DNA of 64,000 nt from Pseudogymnoascus destructans (GCF_001641265.1 NW_020167539.1:186001-250000), one strand, 5' to 3'; counted from the stretch's first letter, positions 1 through 12,035 are shown. Program-made: numbers and translations. Notes: a model not told the origin generated them from the sequence alone.

Positions 1-1042
1 CGACAGCCTGGTGGCCAATTAAGCCCATACCGACGCGGGCAGATTATTGGGAGGCAGTCAGAGGGTGCAACACCTACTAAGATTGCACACGACCTAAACC
101 TTGACCGAAGCACCGTACGATATACAATTGCAGTTGACTCAATACGCACCGAAGGCAAGAGCCTACCCCGTACACCACGGGGAAAGTCATATACGCCTTA
201 TACTCCGCCACGTACGCCTAAACCCAAAGGATACATACCAAGAAGTAAAGGATGCTTGTAATGTTGCTTGCTCAACATCAACTATAAAGAGGATACTACA
301 AGAAGCAGGCATAGGCAATTGGCGTGCAAAGTGTCGCCCTTTCCTACTGCCAATACATGCAGCTAAACGGCTTGCATGGTGTTTTTCACAGAGGAATTGG
401 ACAGCAGAGGATTGGGGTCAAGTTGTGTGGAGTGATGAGTGCTATGTTGAGCGGGGGCGGGGTAACAGGAGCGAGTGGTGTTTCGCACACCTGCTCAGAA
501 GTGGCAGCGGGAGATCCAAACCTACAGTACAAAGAAGAACATGAAGATCATGGTTTGGGGGGCCTTTTGGGCAGAACGCCGGAGCAATTTATACCTTATG
601 GACCGTGACTTTGAGTCAAAGAAGTTTGGATATACTGCAAACTCATACCTTGAGGTTCTAGAAGCAGAACTCCTCCCTATTTTTGAGAGTCTTGACTCTA
701 GCTACTCATTTATGCAAGATAATGCTCCTATCCATACTGCGGGTATGGTTACAGACTTTCTTGAGGAGCATATGATTACTACACTCTATGGGTGGCCGCC
801 CTACTCACCCGACCTCAACCCAATTGAGCACATTTGGTGGCACTTGAAAATGGGTGTGTGAGATGTTCCCTGAAATTGCAAAGGATAAATCAAACTCAGA
901 ACATGCAAGACAGTGTCTAGAATCATGTTTGCAAGCAGCATGCAACATCCCGGCGGCCACAAATCCTTCATCCACCTTTTATTCCGGGGGCGTACCGAGC
1001 AAAGCTGGGTCCAGGTACATAAGCCAGTGGGCGAGAATGTAG
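1..1042 (+). pseudogene. Tc1/mariner transposase remnant, cut by left window edge
   Basis: Remnant of a Tc1/mariner DDE transposase. The reading frame starts at base 1 with a helix-turn-helix-like N-terminus (IAHDLNLDRSTVRYTI in frame 1), moves to frame 2 near 190 and to frame 1 again near 475. The catalytic landmarks are visible: WSDECYVE (first Asp), MQDNAPIHTAG (second Asp) and SPDLNPIEHIWWHLK (third acidic residue). A further frameshift near 845 leads into the C-terminal tail (HARQCLESCLQAA), which then degenerates. At least three frameshifts make it inactive. The 5' end lies outside the window and I could not see a terminal inverted repeat on the right. The family call is confident; the exact right end is not. 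Confidence 0.88.
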
Positions 1043-1579
1043 TGAGCGCAAATGATGTTGAGCATTGAGGTGGAAATTGTTCAAACCAGTGACAGTAGAG
1101 TCAGCGTCGTTTACTCAACGCATGGAGAAGGATCGCGCTCATATCAAGTCTTGCGGTCGAGGAGCCACAGAATACTATGTCGGATGGAATGTGCAGCACT
1201 TTTCCCAGATATGCACGTGAGATGGGATGGTTTCTTTGAAGATATTTTGCGACAGCGTTATTGTGTCTACCCAGTGGCATGGGGGTTGGACGGGGACGTG
1301 GGACGGGGGACGAGAGTGCATATTCTGCCTACCTTGTCTTATACCTGGTCATCTCATGGCGTTTACATGCATTATACAATAGTTGAACTGGATTACTTTT
1401 CTTGGTCCTCTCTTTGATACTACTACATAGTAATATAGGAGGATAGCACGACAAATTTGTTGTTACAAATTCATTCATCTCGCACCTAGTACTGTGCGCC
1501 CATTTCCCCCACCCAAAGTCTCTCAGGTAATGGGAGTACTACCCGCAGCTCCAATAAATTAGATGCCATAATGTTTAAA
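1043..1579. other. No gene recognised
   Basis: Intergenic stretch between the Tc1 remnant and the GST-like gene fragment. A 121-codon open frame at 1052-1417 (+) has no recognisable domain and unremarkable composition, so I do not call it a gene. Confidence 0.5.
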
Positions 1580-2096
1580 TTACACAGGACATAGAGAAAA
1601 CACTAACTCCACACACAAGACCGTCCAATCCCATTTTTTATAACCAGAAAAGTACTCCTCATGCACTCGCTCCGCATAGGCCCGAATATTCGGGAGCCCC
1701 AGCACTATCGCCCTCGTCTCATTCCTACGTCAAAGTTAGAATCCAGCCACAAGGTCGCATCTCCTGATGTAGAAAGGAGAAAGAAGAAAGGGCAAACTCA
1801 CGAAAGCGCAGTCAGCACCGACGCACAAAAACCCAAACAAACACTCATCTGCATCCGTCGGCCCCACCGCCCAGCACCCATCCCTCCGCCACCAGCACGT
1901 CAAGCGCCGTCCAAGTCTCCAGCTTCAACGTCGTGATCTCAGCAGGCGAGTACCGTCCGGTGCCCTGCCCGTGCAGGGTGCGTGTTATCTTACCATAAAC
2001 GATTTGGCCGATGATGATGCGGGGGAGGTAGGGGATTGTGGAGAGGGGGCCCTGGTCGCGCATGGTGTAGAAGTTGGGGATCCAGCGTTCGTGGGC
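1580..2096 (-). pseudogene. FAXC/metaxin-like GST-fold protein, C-terminal fragment
   Basis: Minus-strand 3' end of a glutathione-S-transferase-fold gene of the FAXC (failed axon connections) type. One exon begins at 2096 after an acceptor (CCCCCACAG) and reads HERWIPNFYTMRDQGP, then GKITRTLHGQGTGRYS, typical of the C-terminal helical domain. After a GTGAGT donor, a last exon (1724-1580) reads LPNIRAYAERVHEEYFSGY. Between them the frame breaks twice, at a G4 run (VLGG, then PTDADECLFGF) and a T5 run. Both are homopolymers, so they could be real decay or sequencing error. The N-terminal two thirds is absent because the candidate large transposon begins just upstream, at 2167. The family assignment is from memory of fungal homologues. 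Confidence 0.62.
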
Positions 2097-2166
2097 CTGT
2101 GGGGGTTAGTGGGAGATGCTCGCCAAGCACTTTTGCTGACTGCCAAGATGGCGAGGGATTGTCTAT

Positions 2167-2540
2167 CCTTACCAGCGCACAGGCCAAATCCAGTACGGTG
2201 GCCATACCGTATTGCTACCGTACTGGCCGGCGCGACTGTCGCACTGGAGCGACGGTACAATCGCCGCTCTAATACCGACGGTGTATTGCACCGCCCGTGA
2301 GCGGCGACCGTGCCCTTGATCTGGGCAGTATCGCCGGCGCGACAGATTTTGGAGGTAATACTGTAGTTAGAGTACTACTGTAATCGCGAAAGATCACCGT
2401 CGCCGGCCATAAGCTGTAGATTTCTCACCACAGTATGGCGACGGCAATGCTGCCGTAATTCTGTGTGGACGCCGTTATGGTGGCCAGATCCGTATCCATA
2501 CGGTATTCTCGGTGAAGCCGTGGCGGCAAGATCATGGTGG
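2167..2540. repeat. Left terminal/subterminal repeat of the large element
   Basis: Motif-dense DNA with repeated CCGTA/TACGG and CGACNGTCG-like words on both strands, for example near 2200, 2260, 2310, 2400 and 2490. The segment around 2500 (GGTATTCTCGGTGAAGCCGT) matches, inverted, the segment near 15820-15840. It is not protein-coding in any convincing frame. Confidence 0.6.
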
Positions 2541-4543
2541 TCATCAAGAAACGCAGAAATCCAAACATAATACCGTATATTTCTAATCTGCCTACTCTAT
2601 CCAGCCCGGATCCACAGCCTGCGACTGTTCCAAAGTCGCACCAACCACCACATAGCCCCTCCACTCCCTCCCTGTGCCCGGCACTCCAGACCTTCACCCC
2701 ACCCCGAATCCAACGCCAGCTCCCTTGTCCCACCCCCCCCAGTGTCTGGAAGTTGCGTATCCAGCCAAGTCCGCGGCCCAAGGCTGCCCTGTCAAGTGGG
2801 TGTTTGTTGGGGGGGGTAATATCCAAGATGTTGCTGAGCGATTGTGTATGGTTTGTGTTGATGGTCTTCAGTGAGGGTGTGGTTGTTGGTCGGAGACAGA
2901 AGATTGTCGAGAGCTGGATATATCCACATTGGTTTGGCACTGTTCTGGATGGATCCAGATATCTGTTAGTGGTTTGTGATAAGGGGTTGTTAGGTGACCG
3001 CAGACTTACCTGGTGGATCTGTGCCTGAGCTGTGGAAGAGCTGCCGAAAGTCCTTAACTGAGGCAGAAATGAACGGGGGAAAAGAAGAGGAAAAGAAGAG
3101 ACTGACGAGAAGCTGGACTTACCTTGTGTAAAGCTGGCATAATGTCAGCAGCTACAGAGAGCACGACAGAGAAGGAAACTCCGATGTGGAAACACTGGAA
3201 AGAAGCCGCCAAAGTGGCACCAAAAACAGAATGAAGAAACGGACGAAATAGACAAATTTGAAATAGATAAATGAACCAAATACCAACCACTGAACGAGTG
3301 TGATCATCACCAGAGTTGTGAGCAGCACTGCTGATAAACATAGACCCAGAAAAAGAAAAAGAAACAGCACTTATACCTGTTGAGTATAATCGGCCAAATG
3401 TGGCGCTGACCAGGGACCCCAAACAAATATCCATATCTATCGCCGCCTCCATTGCCACCTCTATCACTATCACCATTTGCTATCACCATCATTATCTCCA
3501 AACCAAGACACAAAAAGCTGAGGAGAAAATGGGGAACTCATTCAAACCAAAGATACCTACCTATGCCACACCTATGCTGGCTGCCCAAAAACAGCTCCAC
3601 GGATCGGGCATAGTAAACACCCTAAAACACAGCCAAAATCAACCCAAAGCTATGCCACCTCCGTTTTTTCAGAATTCGGCAGGCCGACCCCTTCAAGACC
3701 AGAAACGGCATTGAAGGTCGGGGAGGTTTCAACATAGAGACCAATATCAGGAGATCATTGCCACCATGATGATCGGTATCTGGGATGGTCGGCTTGTTGC
3801 CCACCGGGGGGGCGGGATTGTATGGGGAATGGGCAGGATTTGTAGGTGCTTTAGCTTCGGCGAGGTTGTGGATTCGAGAGCATTTTTGGCTTGTGCGACT
3901 GGAAGAGGAGAGTCAGTGGAGACTTAATCAAAATAAATGATAATAGAGCAAGAGAGGGAGCTTGTCTTGATGTGTTTCCGGCGAGATGATCTGATGGGCC
4001 CGCCAGCTGTGCTGACGGTGGCACCAACGAGGGCTTGGATAACTAGACCCCTTGGAATATGAAGCTTCTTGAGCTGATACTGGCATTCGTATGCCCTGAG
4101 GAAATGCTCCAGATGATGGCATGAGCTGTGGCAGCTCTGCTGGGTTTTGGCGGGGTTTCCTGTGTTGTGCTGGGTGCATCAGAAACAGAGCAGCAAACTT
4201 ACCTCAAAGCAATTTAGATAGCTCACCTATCTAAAGGTGAAGTCGATAATCATGTAGAAAGGAAACAATAGCTGTAGAAATACAGTATCCAAAACATAGA
4301 AGTATGGGTGAAGGTGAAGAAGTGGTGAACTCAGTACAGGTATGGAAGCGAGCGATTTGTGCGATTCTGGCCCAAAATGGAAGGATCCCAGCTTCAGCCC
4401 AGAGAGCTCCGAATTGCCCAATATAGAACCTCAAAGTTATCATTTCAAATGGAAATGGAATTTTATTTTATTCTCTCTATACTGCTTTACATTTCAATTG
4501 ATATCTGTGCCATTCCAGCGCCTGGATCCTGAAGTTCTGCCGC
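2541..4543. other. Non-coding interior of the large element
   Basis: About 2 kb between the left subterminal repeat and the transposase stop codon. Overlapping open frames on both strands (2425-3028, 3054-3513) show no domain and look like chance. Several minus-strand donor-like GTAAGT sites occur (near 3012, 3122 and 4203) without convincing exons between them, so an additional decayed gene cannot be excluded. Confidence 0.45.
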
Positions 4544-7500
4544 TCACATTACTCCCACGTCCCACCAGCAGTGCACCAGCGTTGCTGCCGATGAGCCTCG
4601 AAGGCCAAGATCTACCTCACCTCGGCGTACTGTTTGATCCACACTCAGTGGCCCCTTAGAATATACTGAGGCGGCTTGCTTTCTTTCTTGATTAATACTG
4701 ACTATGAACACCGGGTTACTTCCAATCCCTGGAAGTCCTACGATTCCCTGGCTGTTGTGGACAACCCTCATTTGAGGGAGTTGAAGAACAGGGTCCTCTG
4801 TCCCACATTCTTTGATATCTGACACAATTGCAAACAGCCTTGCCTCGCCTTGAATCTTTTCGTGAACGAAGCCAACTTCGAACCGGCAAATGCTCTTTCC
4901 CCGGACGGTAAAGCAATTCCCTGCTTTAAAAGTTACTCTGTGGCGTGTGCTACTGGATATATGTTAGATACTACAGTGCTTGATAGAAAGGAAATGAAAG
5001 CTTGAACTTACGGATCGATGAAACTGAACCGGGAGAAGTACTGCAATGGGCGGCTCCCAAGACTTGTAATATGAGGATCTTCATAATCTACACGGTATGC
5101 TTCTCGTAGTTTTTGCACGAATGGAAGCCCCTCCTGGAGCTGCTCTGGCCACAAAGGCAAATCCAACTCTTTCTCCACATCCTCCCGGCGGACGCATAGG
5201 GTGGCTTTCGGCGAGATGTGCGAGCTGTCGGGCTGGAGGACATTGATGGAGGCTTCCTCGACAATGTCCCACTTCTCGGATGACGGGAGAAGGTGGTTGG
5301 TCAGTATGGGACATGTCTTGTGTAGATTCCACATCTGCGTCGAAAGTACAGGCTCGTCATACTCAAAGGCGCCATTTAAGAGGAGGCGCAGCGTGAGATT
5401 AATGCACTCTCTCCGCATCAGCACCTTCTCAACACTGCGGCCATTCAAATATTGGGCCCAATGCTTGAACATTCTGTTTTGTAGTTAGAAAGAAAATCAA
5501 AACCACAGAGAGAAGATGGTTGAGCATACCTGTGTTTATCCTCTCCATGTAGGACATTACAAGCAAAACTTGTCCCATAACGGTTGATGATCTCATCAAT
5601 ATGCAAACCCTGGTGCACATTCGGGCGAGATCCCCAGCTGCTGAACTCCTTCGATTTGCTTGTCCCTGGTTTCAGGGAGTTCATCTGTGTTGCCCATTCA
5701 AACTCACTAACAACAGCATCAACTCCCACGCCAATGGCCTCGATTGCCGCTTCAAAGTCAGCTGAGACCATAGATGGAGCATGGGACGAGGCCTGGCTAT
5801 TGTTGCTGCCCTTGGATTTACTCATCCGCTCAGCGACAGAAGCACATGTGCACAACCGAGTGTAGAGCTGTCGACCCCGGAGAATGATGCGCCTTGCATC
5901 CTGACGATGGTGCTCGCTGATCTTCCGTGCACAAGTGATGGCGTTTGATTTTGCCATCATGGCAAAACAATGCACTAATATCTCTGGAATCGTGAGTTTC
6001 ATGGTCTTTGTGTCTTCCCGGAACTTGCCCCTCATTGCAGCAAAGAAGTTCAGCGTAATATCATTTTCGCTGAGCTTCATACGAGACATGATAAGGGGTG
6101 TTAGGACTGAGGCCATTCCCGCCTCTGAGAGGGACCAAGACTGGAGGTGATTGAGGGGGGATTGTCGCGTGCTCCATCCAGTTGGTGCTGGGAACTGGAC
6201 AAACTCTTGGAAATACCGTCTCATCCCGGGTTTTGAGAGTATTGCTCTCATGAGGAGGTTGTGGCTCTGCTTTGCCTGACCGTTGTACTCTGAATGACAT
6301 GGATCTCCCGGCCTCGTCTGGATTATATCCAAGGCCGGAGTCAGCTTGAATATGGCGGGCTCATTTTCATGCATCCCCCATTCTTGAAAATACTTCTTTT
6401 TCGCTGTTGGCGGTAAGGTATCTCCGTATTCTCTGATCTGTTTCTGGCTGTAATGGTATCGTCCAAGTGCTACTGTGTCAAAGTCCAGATCTCCTTTCTG
6501 TGCTATTGACGCAAGGCATGACCGGCAACCCTTTCCTGCATTTGGTCGTAGGATGCCACTATTTTCATTTTGTTGTGGCATGTCACCTGTGAAGCACAAC
6601 ACTGGCGCTATGACAAACCTATTCTCCCCATTGATTCGGAGAATCATACCTTTGTCAAGCTTCGGGATATCAGTAAGGCATGATATCACATCGTCCATCT
6701 TTGCACCATGCGGCTAAGAACAAAGTTGTTTGATCGTTTCATTCGGTCTCGTAGGCATTGCGCAGGTGTTGTCATATATATGCCCATCATGGAACGATAC
6801 CGGTTCCTGAACAATCCAAATGCATCCATGAAGATGATCATTGGCAGCGATATAAAAGTGTCCCGGAAGGCGTCAACAATCCAAGCCCTGCCGTATGCCT
6901 CAATTTCCAACTCTGCGATATGTGGGCGTGATTGGGCTGCTGGGCGAATGTCCTTTCTTGCCATATTCAGGATGCGACGGATATGGGTCTTGTCGTTAAA
7001 GACGTATGCATTGTCAAGTGCAACTGGGCCTTCAAATATGTAATCCATGGAGATCTCGACACGGGACACAATATTCTTTGGCGAGATATATTCGAAGCTG
7101 TCTTCATAAAGAAGTTTCTCTGACCGTGATAAAGGAGTTTCTAGCCCATTAATTGCATCTTTCATGGTGGGTGGTAAGCTTCCTCGTGTATATACTGGCT
7201 GGATCTGGACAAGGACTTCATCTTTCGTTGCTGCACAGGCCCGGCGATCAATTCCAATTGCAAACACCCTGCCAATATGCTGGCCAAACCTCTCTCCACG
7301 ATACCGCACGAAATCAGAGCACAATATTGGACTCCCATCTTCGTACCTGATTGTGGCTCCCGAAGTTGTGCGTATGGAGCACAGCCAGGCCTCCGATTCC
7401 CACATTTCTGTTGGTGCATCTGCAAACGCCCCGAATCCAGAATGTAGCCCCCCAACGAAGTCTTTCGAAGACAAGAGTCTTGTCACCAAAGACGACAGAT

Positions 7501-8362
7501 CTACCCAATGCATGTCGGCTCTCCTCTTCTGTGCTGCCTGTGACCTCTCTGCGGGAGACATTGTGCGCAACTTCTCCTGATTGACATCTATGAGCTTGTG
7601 CCGTTGTGAGATGAGCGGCAGTTGTGAAATGAGTCTCTTCTTGAGGGTTCTCACATCCTTTGGAAGATCCATGAGATTCTCTATTGATTTAACGAGTTTG
7701 TATCCCTCAAGGAGACCAGCGTAGGCATCACCTGGGATAGAGTACTTCTCGCACCACATTGCCGTATACATTTCAAAGTCGGTAATGCAATTTGATGCTT
7801 GCTTGTGTCCAACTGGTTCTGATCCGTCATCTTGAGGCTGGATAAACTCTTCGGAAAGTGCGGTGAAGTTGCGGGGGAGCGTTTCTGTCTCAGGGCGGGC
7901 TGGAGGCGGCATTTCCAACCCAGGGTCATCGTCGGGAGGGGCATCTCCAATTGGGAGGAAGTCTTCGTCCGGAACTGAGTCTTCTACTGGGAGCTCGACA
8001 CTGTATGAATCAGGATTGTCAAATTCGTCATCAGCTGGTTCCATTGACTCATCAAGGTTTAATAAACCCTGGGCAATCTGTTCTGCAACCTGCTGGATAT
8101 TTGCAGGGGGCAAAGGCGCTTCTCCGAAAACACTGTTGCCATCATCATCAGCATCAGAATGATCTTCCCACCCACTCATATCCCTATCACCATAGAATGA
8201 ATCACTTATATCATCTGCACTGAGAACTTGGTGCGTATGATTAAAAGTAACATTTCTATTTCTGTCATCTTGCTGCCGGAGAGCAGCCCGGGGAATAGGG
8301 ATCCGATACAGTTGCTGCATCAGATTCCCACGCCTCATCCGCCGGGATGAATGGCGAGGCAT
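4544..8362 (-). pseudogene. Tnp2/CACTA-like transposase, one frameshift
   Basis: Large transposase-like protein: exon 1 8362-5530, intron 5529-5474, exon 2 5473-5012, intron 5011-4953, exon 3 4952-4544. An acidic N-terminal third precedes a core with IIFMDAFGLFRNRYRSMMGI, SPHGAKMDDVISCL, CFTGDMPQQNENSG, then GCRSCLASI, a layout like the Tnp2 (Transposase_21) family: Asp-containing core, GDxP, Cys-x2-Cys. At about 6712 the frame shifts between FVL and SPHGAK with no room for an intron. The spliced length is 3704 nt, so restoring one base gives 1235 codons, consistent with a single-base deletion. Otherwise the gene is open, so inactivation looks recent, or this is a sequence error. Both introns have good donors and acceptors. 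Tnp2 membership is by motif resemblance; a related fungal family (Plavaka or similar) is possible. Confidence 0.68.
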
Positions 8363-9497
8363 TTCAAACCAAGATATCCTCCTATGGTTGAGCTATGGCC
8401 GGTGAGGTTGTAGAACTCAAACTTGTGGATTTGAGCGTCCGCCCGAGGTCAACTTGTCACTTTTCCTTGATTTTGAATGGCAGCACCAGGACATGATCTG
8501 GATTTCAGCCCGACTGGAGATGGCAAATGTTCATGGAATAAATCAATAAATCCAAGCTTAATTAAATTGATTTATTTGAGCTAACAAGCTGGGACTGTCA
8601 GATGGCAAGGCCACACCTGTTGCTGCAGCGGCTTCGGATTGACTGGTGCATGCAGCAGATGCTGGGATGATCCTGGGAGAGCCTTGCTGATTCTGCATAT
8701 TCTAGGGGATAGTATGCTTGACTGTCGAAGTTGAGGCTATACAGAGGTGTATATGTCAGCTTTATTGTGTCTGTAGCAGGGGGATATTTCTGAGGCTACA
8801 CGTACCTTTGGAGACAGCGGCAGTTCTCAGGGCAAATATGGAGATATATCAAGATTCCAGACACAGGCAGGTCAAGCATATGATCATCTGTCGAGCTGTA
8901 GAGACCTAAGGAGGGCTTCATGTCAGCTTTCTGTGTGCCATAGTCGGTTGAGTTTCATAGCTGGGGGTCTTACCTCAGGGAAGTTTTCCTGGCTTCGTTT
9001 CTAACACAGGGATTGTCGGGGGATTTGTACACAAAGGCTGGAGATAGCACTTTGCTTGAGCACAGGGCAGGCTTTAACTTTGTGCCTCCATTCAACTTTA
9101 TGCGCAGAGTTGAGGAGAGTTGACGAGACGTCGCTCCCGTCCACGGTGTGAACCTTGGTGATATCTGTGATGATTCACAGAGTCACCTTGGGGAGGAGAT
9201 AGAAGAAAGTGCTGAAAGGGTTTTCGAAGAGGTACTTTGAAATCTTGAGGCAATGATTCACCGAGCGCTCGGTGATGACAGAGAATATTTCTGATACTGC
9301 GGTGTGCTGTTTGCGCTTTGGGCGATTCCTTTTTGGTTCTGGAGTTGCCCTTGAGGTATATGGACATATGAACTCTATTCCAAATAGTTAATATGTCTCC
9401 TATATCACTATCTGAGCTTGACTTACCTTTTTGGCGCCTGGATTCCTGGTTGGAAGGAATCTAGGATGAACTCTGTGATGAAGTTGAGAGCATGAGA
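8363..9497. other. Interval upstream of transposase with a decayed minus-strand exon
   Basis: It contains the presumed promoter side of the transposase gene. On the minus strand, after a donor GTAAGT at 9425, a frame from about 9372 reads KRNRPKRKQHTAVSEIFSVI then KISKYLFENPFSTFFYLLPK and hits TGA at 9177-9175. Beyond the stop the frame stays open to about 9010. This could be an upstream exon of the transposase or a separate broken gene; the amino-acid sequence looks coding but I do not recognise it. The rest shows no gene. Confidence 0.35.
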
Positions 9498-9505
9498 GTT
9501 ATGAG
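9498..9505. repeat. Left 8-bp target-site duplication of hAT element
   Basis: GTTATGAG immediately left of the hAT terminus TAGGCTGCGCACT; the identical octamer follows the right terminus at 13373-13380. Confidence 0.93.
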
Positions 9506-9657
9506 TAGGCTGCGCACTACTCGCTCAATACTCGGCTCACTCGCTCAGTGGGTTACTCAGCTGGGTGAGTAGCTGAACCTTTTACTCGACTCGGTGAGTG
9601 AGGTCAATACTCAGTTACTCTGTAAAAACCCGGTGAGTACTCGGCTATCACGTGTAA
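9506..9657. repeat. Left terminal inverted repeat of hAT
   Basis: It begins TAGGCTGCGCACTACTCGC and is packed with ACTC/GAGT words (for example TTACTCAGCTGGGTGAGTA), ending near a CACGTG. It aligns as an inverted repeat with 13223-13372, with scattered mismatches and small gaps. Confidence 0.85.
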
Positions 9658-9980
9658 GATTTATGCATCATGTGAACAGTCCCTCATACGATTAATACTG
9701 TTTTATGGTTAAGTTAAAGTATTACATCTATTAGCATCACTCTCGCCATCTCTAGTAAGCTGTGAGAACGAATCATGTATATTCCTCTATCTAAGTACCA
9801 TGATTATCAGAAGATTATTAGAACGCTATTATCTATTATATATGCTTAAGAACATCCCTCCACCTTGCTTGATGAGGCCGGCCAGACCTACTAATACCTA
9901 AAGTATTTATAGGGTCTTGATGAGGATCCTCGACTGAGCGGAACGAGCTATGAGTCAAGAAAACTGTGTATAGAACTTGT

Positions 9981-10457
9981 TCATAAAATGTCTCTTGTGT
10001 GAGAATATGATCTTATTATAGGTATTAACCTACATAATTCTGGTAATAATCTGGTAATCCTTACTTGTTGAGGTTGCATTTGATTGATTCGCATTTGATA
10101 GAGACTATCCTTCCCATCTGTGACTTCTTTTTGCAAATGTCTGATGCAAGATGTGTTGCCATAGACTTTGGGCCAGCAGACTTGATTGCAGGATGCGTAA
10201 GGGCCTTCGAACAATAAGTACAAATAACACATGGTTCTCCAGAAAGCCGGTCTGCTCCTTGGTGATAACTTCTCCAGTATTGAGAACTCCAGTTGGTTGA
10301 ATCCCATGCAATCTTCATAAGGAGTTTTGTAGTATGATCTGAGTGTTGTTCATACCATCGTGATAGCTTCCACCACTCAATGAATATATCGTGTGTATCC
10401 TTAGTCCATTTGACGAATTGGTTTAACTTGCCAATGTATTCAAGGCCTGCAGGGACT
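9981..10457 (-). pseudogene. BED-type zinc-finger N-terminus of a hAT transposase, interrupted
   Basis: The minus-strand frame reads LNQFVKWTKDTHDIFIEWW then EPCVICTYCSKALTHPAIKS and MATHLASDICKKK: a Cys-x2-Cys and His-x4-Cys layout of a BED finger, as found at the N-terminus of fungal hAT transposases, where it binds element ends. It stops at 10061 (NLNK*), or at 9981 if a very short 35-nt intron (10064-10030) is removed. The large catalytic and dimerisation regions are absent. A solo LTR is inserted at its 5' side; removing it continues the frame upstream (RLSSLNQVPAGLEYIGK). It may act as a DNA-binding-only protein or be plain debris. Confidence 0.7.
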
Positions 10458-10458
10458 T

Positions 10459-10707
10459 TGTAAGGATGCCTGTCCCTCAGTGATGGAAAGGATCTGAGTC
10501 GGGCAGGTTACGGTCACATGATAAGAGTTAAGGCAGGTTAGCTGAGTCGGACCCGTTTCGGGTACTTAAGAAGATTGACCCAACGGGGGTTCCTCTCTTC
10601 ATCTTTTTTGTATCCTTCGTAGTAGACCTATAGGATAGCATCCGTTTAGCCTCTGACTCGCACTCTCATATGCTATTACTGTGAGCTGGGTGCCCTGTGT
10701 CCTTACA
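10459..10707. mobile_element. Solo LTR (249 bp) nested in the hAT
   Basis: The ends are TGTAAGGA and TCCTTACA, perfect 8-bp inverted termini with the TG...CA hallmark of LTRs. The flanking 5-bp target duplication GACTT is present on both sides (10454-10458 and 10708-10712). No coding sequence lies within. It is the innermost and youngest insertion of the nest. Confidence 0.87.
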
Positions 10708-10926
10708 GACTTGATTTAATGAGGATAGTCGTTGAGAAGACGGAAAAGAGTCTGAGAATACTGTCAGAATCAAACAACTCTGAGTATTGAGATGGCATTT
10801 GGCAAATTGCTCGATTATCAGAAGGTTACCAGAAGTCTGGCTACGATGAAGTACTTAAATACCTGGTTTTCCAACGCGAAAGGTACTCCAGCGCTATAAC
10901 TTTAGCAACTCAAGTTCTCCTCTACT

Positions 10927-12035
10927 CTAGCTCCAGGAACAACATATCCTGTGCAGCTGATACCTTAGCCCACTTTTCCTTATCAAACTTCTTAGAGTAG
11001 ACAAGTAAGAACGCCTCTTTGAAGCTAGAACTATGAGTGGATATTTGCAACCATCCATTGTCGACAAGATTGTAAGACTTTGGGTACCACTGCACAGGTC
11101 CTGGTAATTAGGCCCACTTTCCAAACTGCCTGCTCGTACAAACAGAAATATTTATGTGGTGGGATAACCTCGTGAAAAGTGCTATAATAAACAATTAGTA
11201 TTGCCAGAAGATTGCTAGGATGATCAGAGACGTACCCTTCCTCTACATCAATCCACGGCATATACTCAAAGAGACGCTCAGGCTTCTTTCTCAGCTTTCC
11301 AGCCTTTCTCGTATATGAGTGGATACAGCTATCCCAGAAATGTTGCCACTTGCGGAAATTGGACTCTTCATGGGCCTATCAACTATTAGTATCACCAGAA
11401 GATTACCAGATTATGAGGTAGCATACATCAATGTGCGCTTGAGTTAAGAGAGCCTGGGTGCTAGTGATCTCTTCATCGGAAAGCTCATCTGGTAGAACAG
11501 CCTCGTCATTTAAAATATCTCGCGCTGTAACATAAGCTCCAACTCCAAATCGTCTTCAACCTCAGTATCCTCCCATTCGCTGTTATGATTGTCATCGATT
11601 GGAATACTTGAGATACCCTCAAATGCAGCAAGCTCAGACAGAAGTTGTTTGGGCGGAGTAGATGGTGGGGCTTGTGGAGAAGAAGAGGCGCTAATATTCT
11701 TGACTTTCTGATTCGCAATGCAAGATGCATGGGTACCCTTCTCAGTCCTGTTTATAGTTAGATTGAGGCTACCAGAGATTACCAGTAGGAACTTACCGAA
11801 CACGAATACGCTCAACCTTCAATTCATTCTGTAGACATGTCTTGTCTTCAGTAGAGGCAGCGATATACTTTGCAGACTTATATAACTTCTTTAAGTAGTA
11901 GCTCAGATCAGCATGGTCAGCCTTGAGTGCTAAGTGAACAGCCTTCTCATATTCAGTAAGGTTGGAGACGCGGTGGTGAGCTTTGATAGTATTCACATTA
12001 GTGGAGAGTTCTTCAGGTGCCTTGCGTTTCGCCAT
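10927..12035 (-). CDS. Uncharacterised hAT-borne protein with acidic stretch, possibly broken
   Basis: Not recognised. It starts at ATG 12035 (MAKRKAPEELSTN) right after a 5'UTR intron. Apparent exons are 12035-11797, 11747-11427, 11375-11236 and 11181-10927, with introns that contain the element's recurring motif. Exon 1 is basic and helical; exon 2 has a Ser/Pro-rich stretch, then an acidic one (DDNHNSEWEDTEVEDDLELE). Exon 3 is Trp/Lys-rich (SNFRKWQHFWDSC). The frame breaks near 11515 (continuing as LNDEAVLPDELSDEE) and near 11090 (continuing as VQWYPKSYNLVDNGW), so it is either damaged or has introns I cannot place. It diverges from the H3 variant, suggesting a shared promoter. An acidic, histone-interacting role is speculation only. 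Confidence 0.45.

Noticed and set aside
2425..3028. Overlapping 164- and 171-codon open frames on both strands
   Set aside because: No domain, biased Pro/Ser composition and full antisense overlap; more likely chance inside a transposon interior.
3054..3513. Minus-strand hydrophobic open frames
   Set aside because: Composition driven by purine-rich plus strand (GAA/AAG runs); no splice structure or homology seen.
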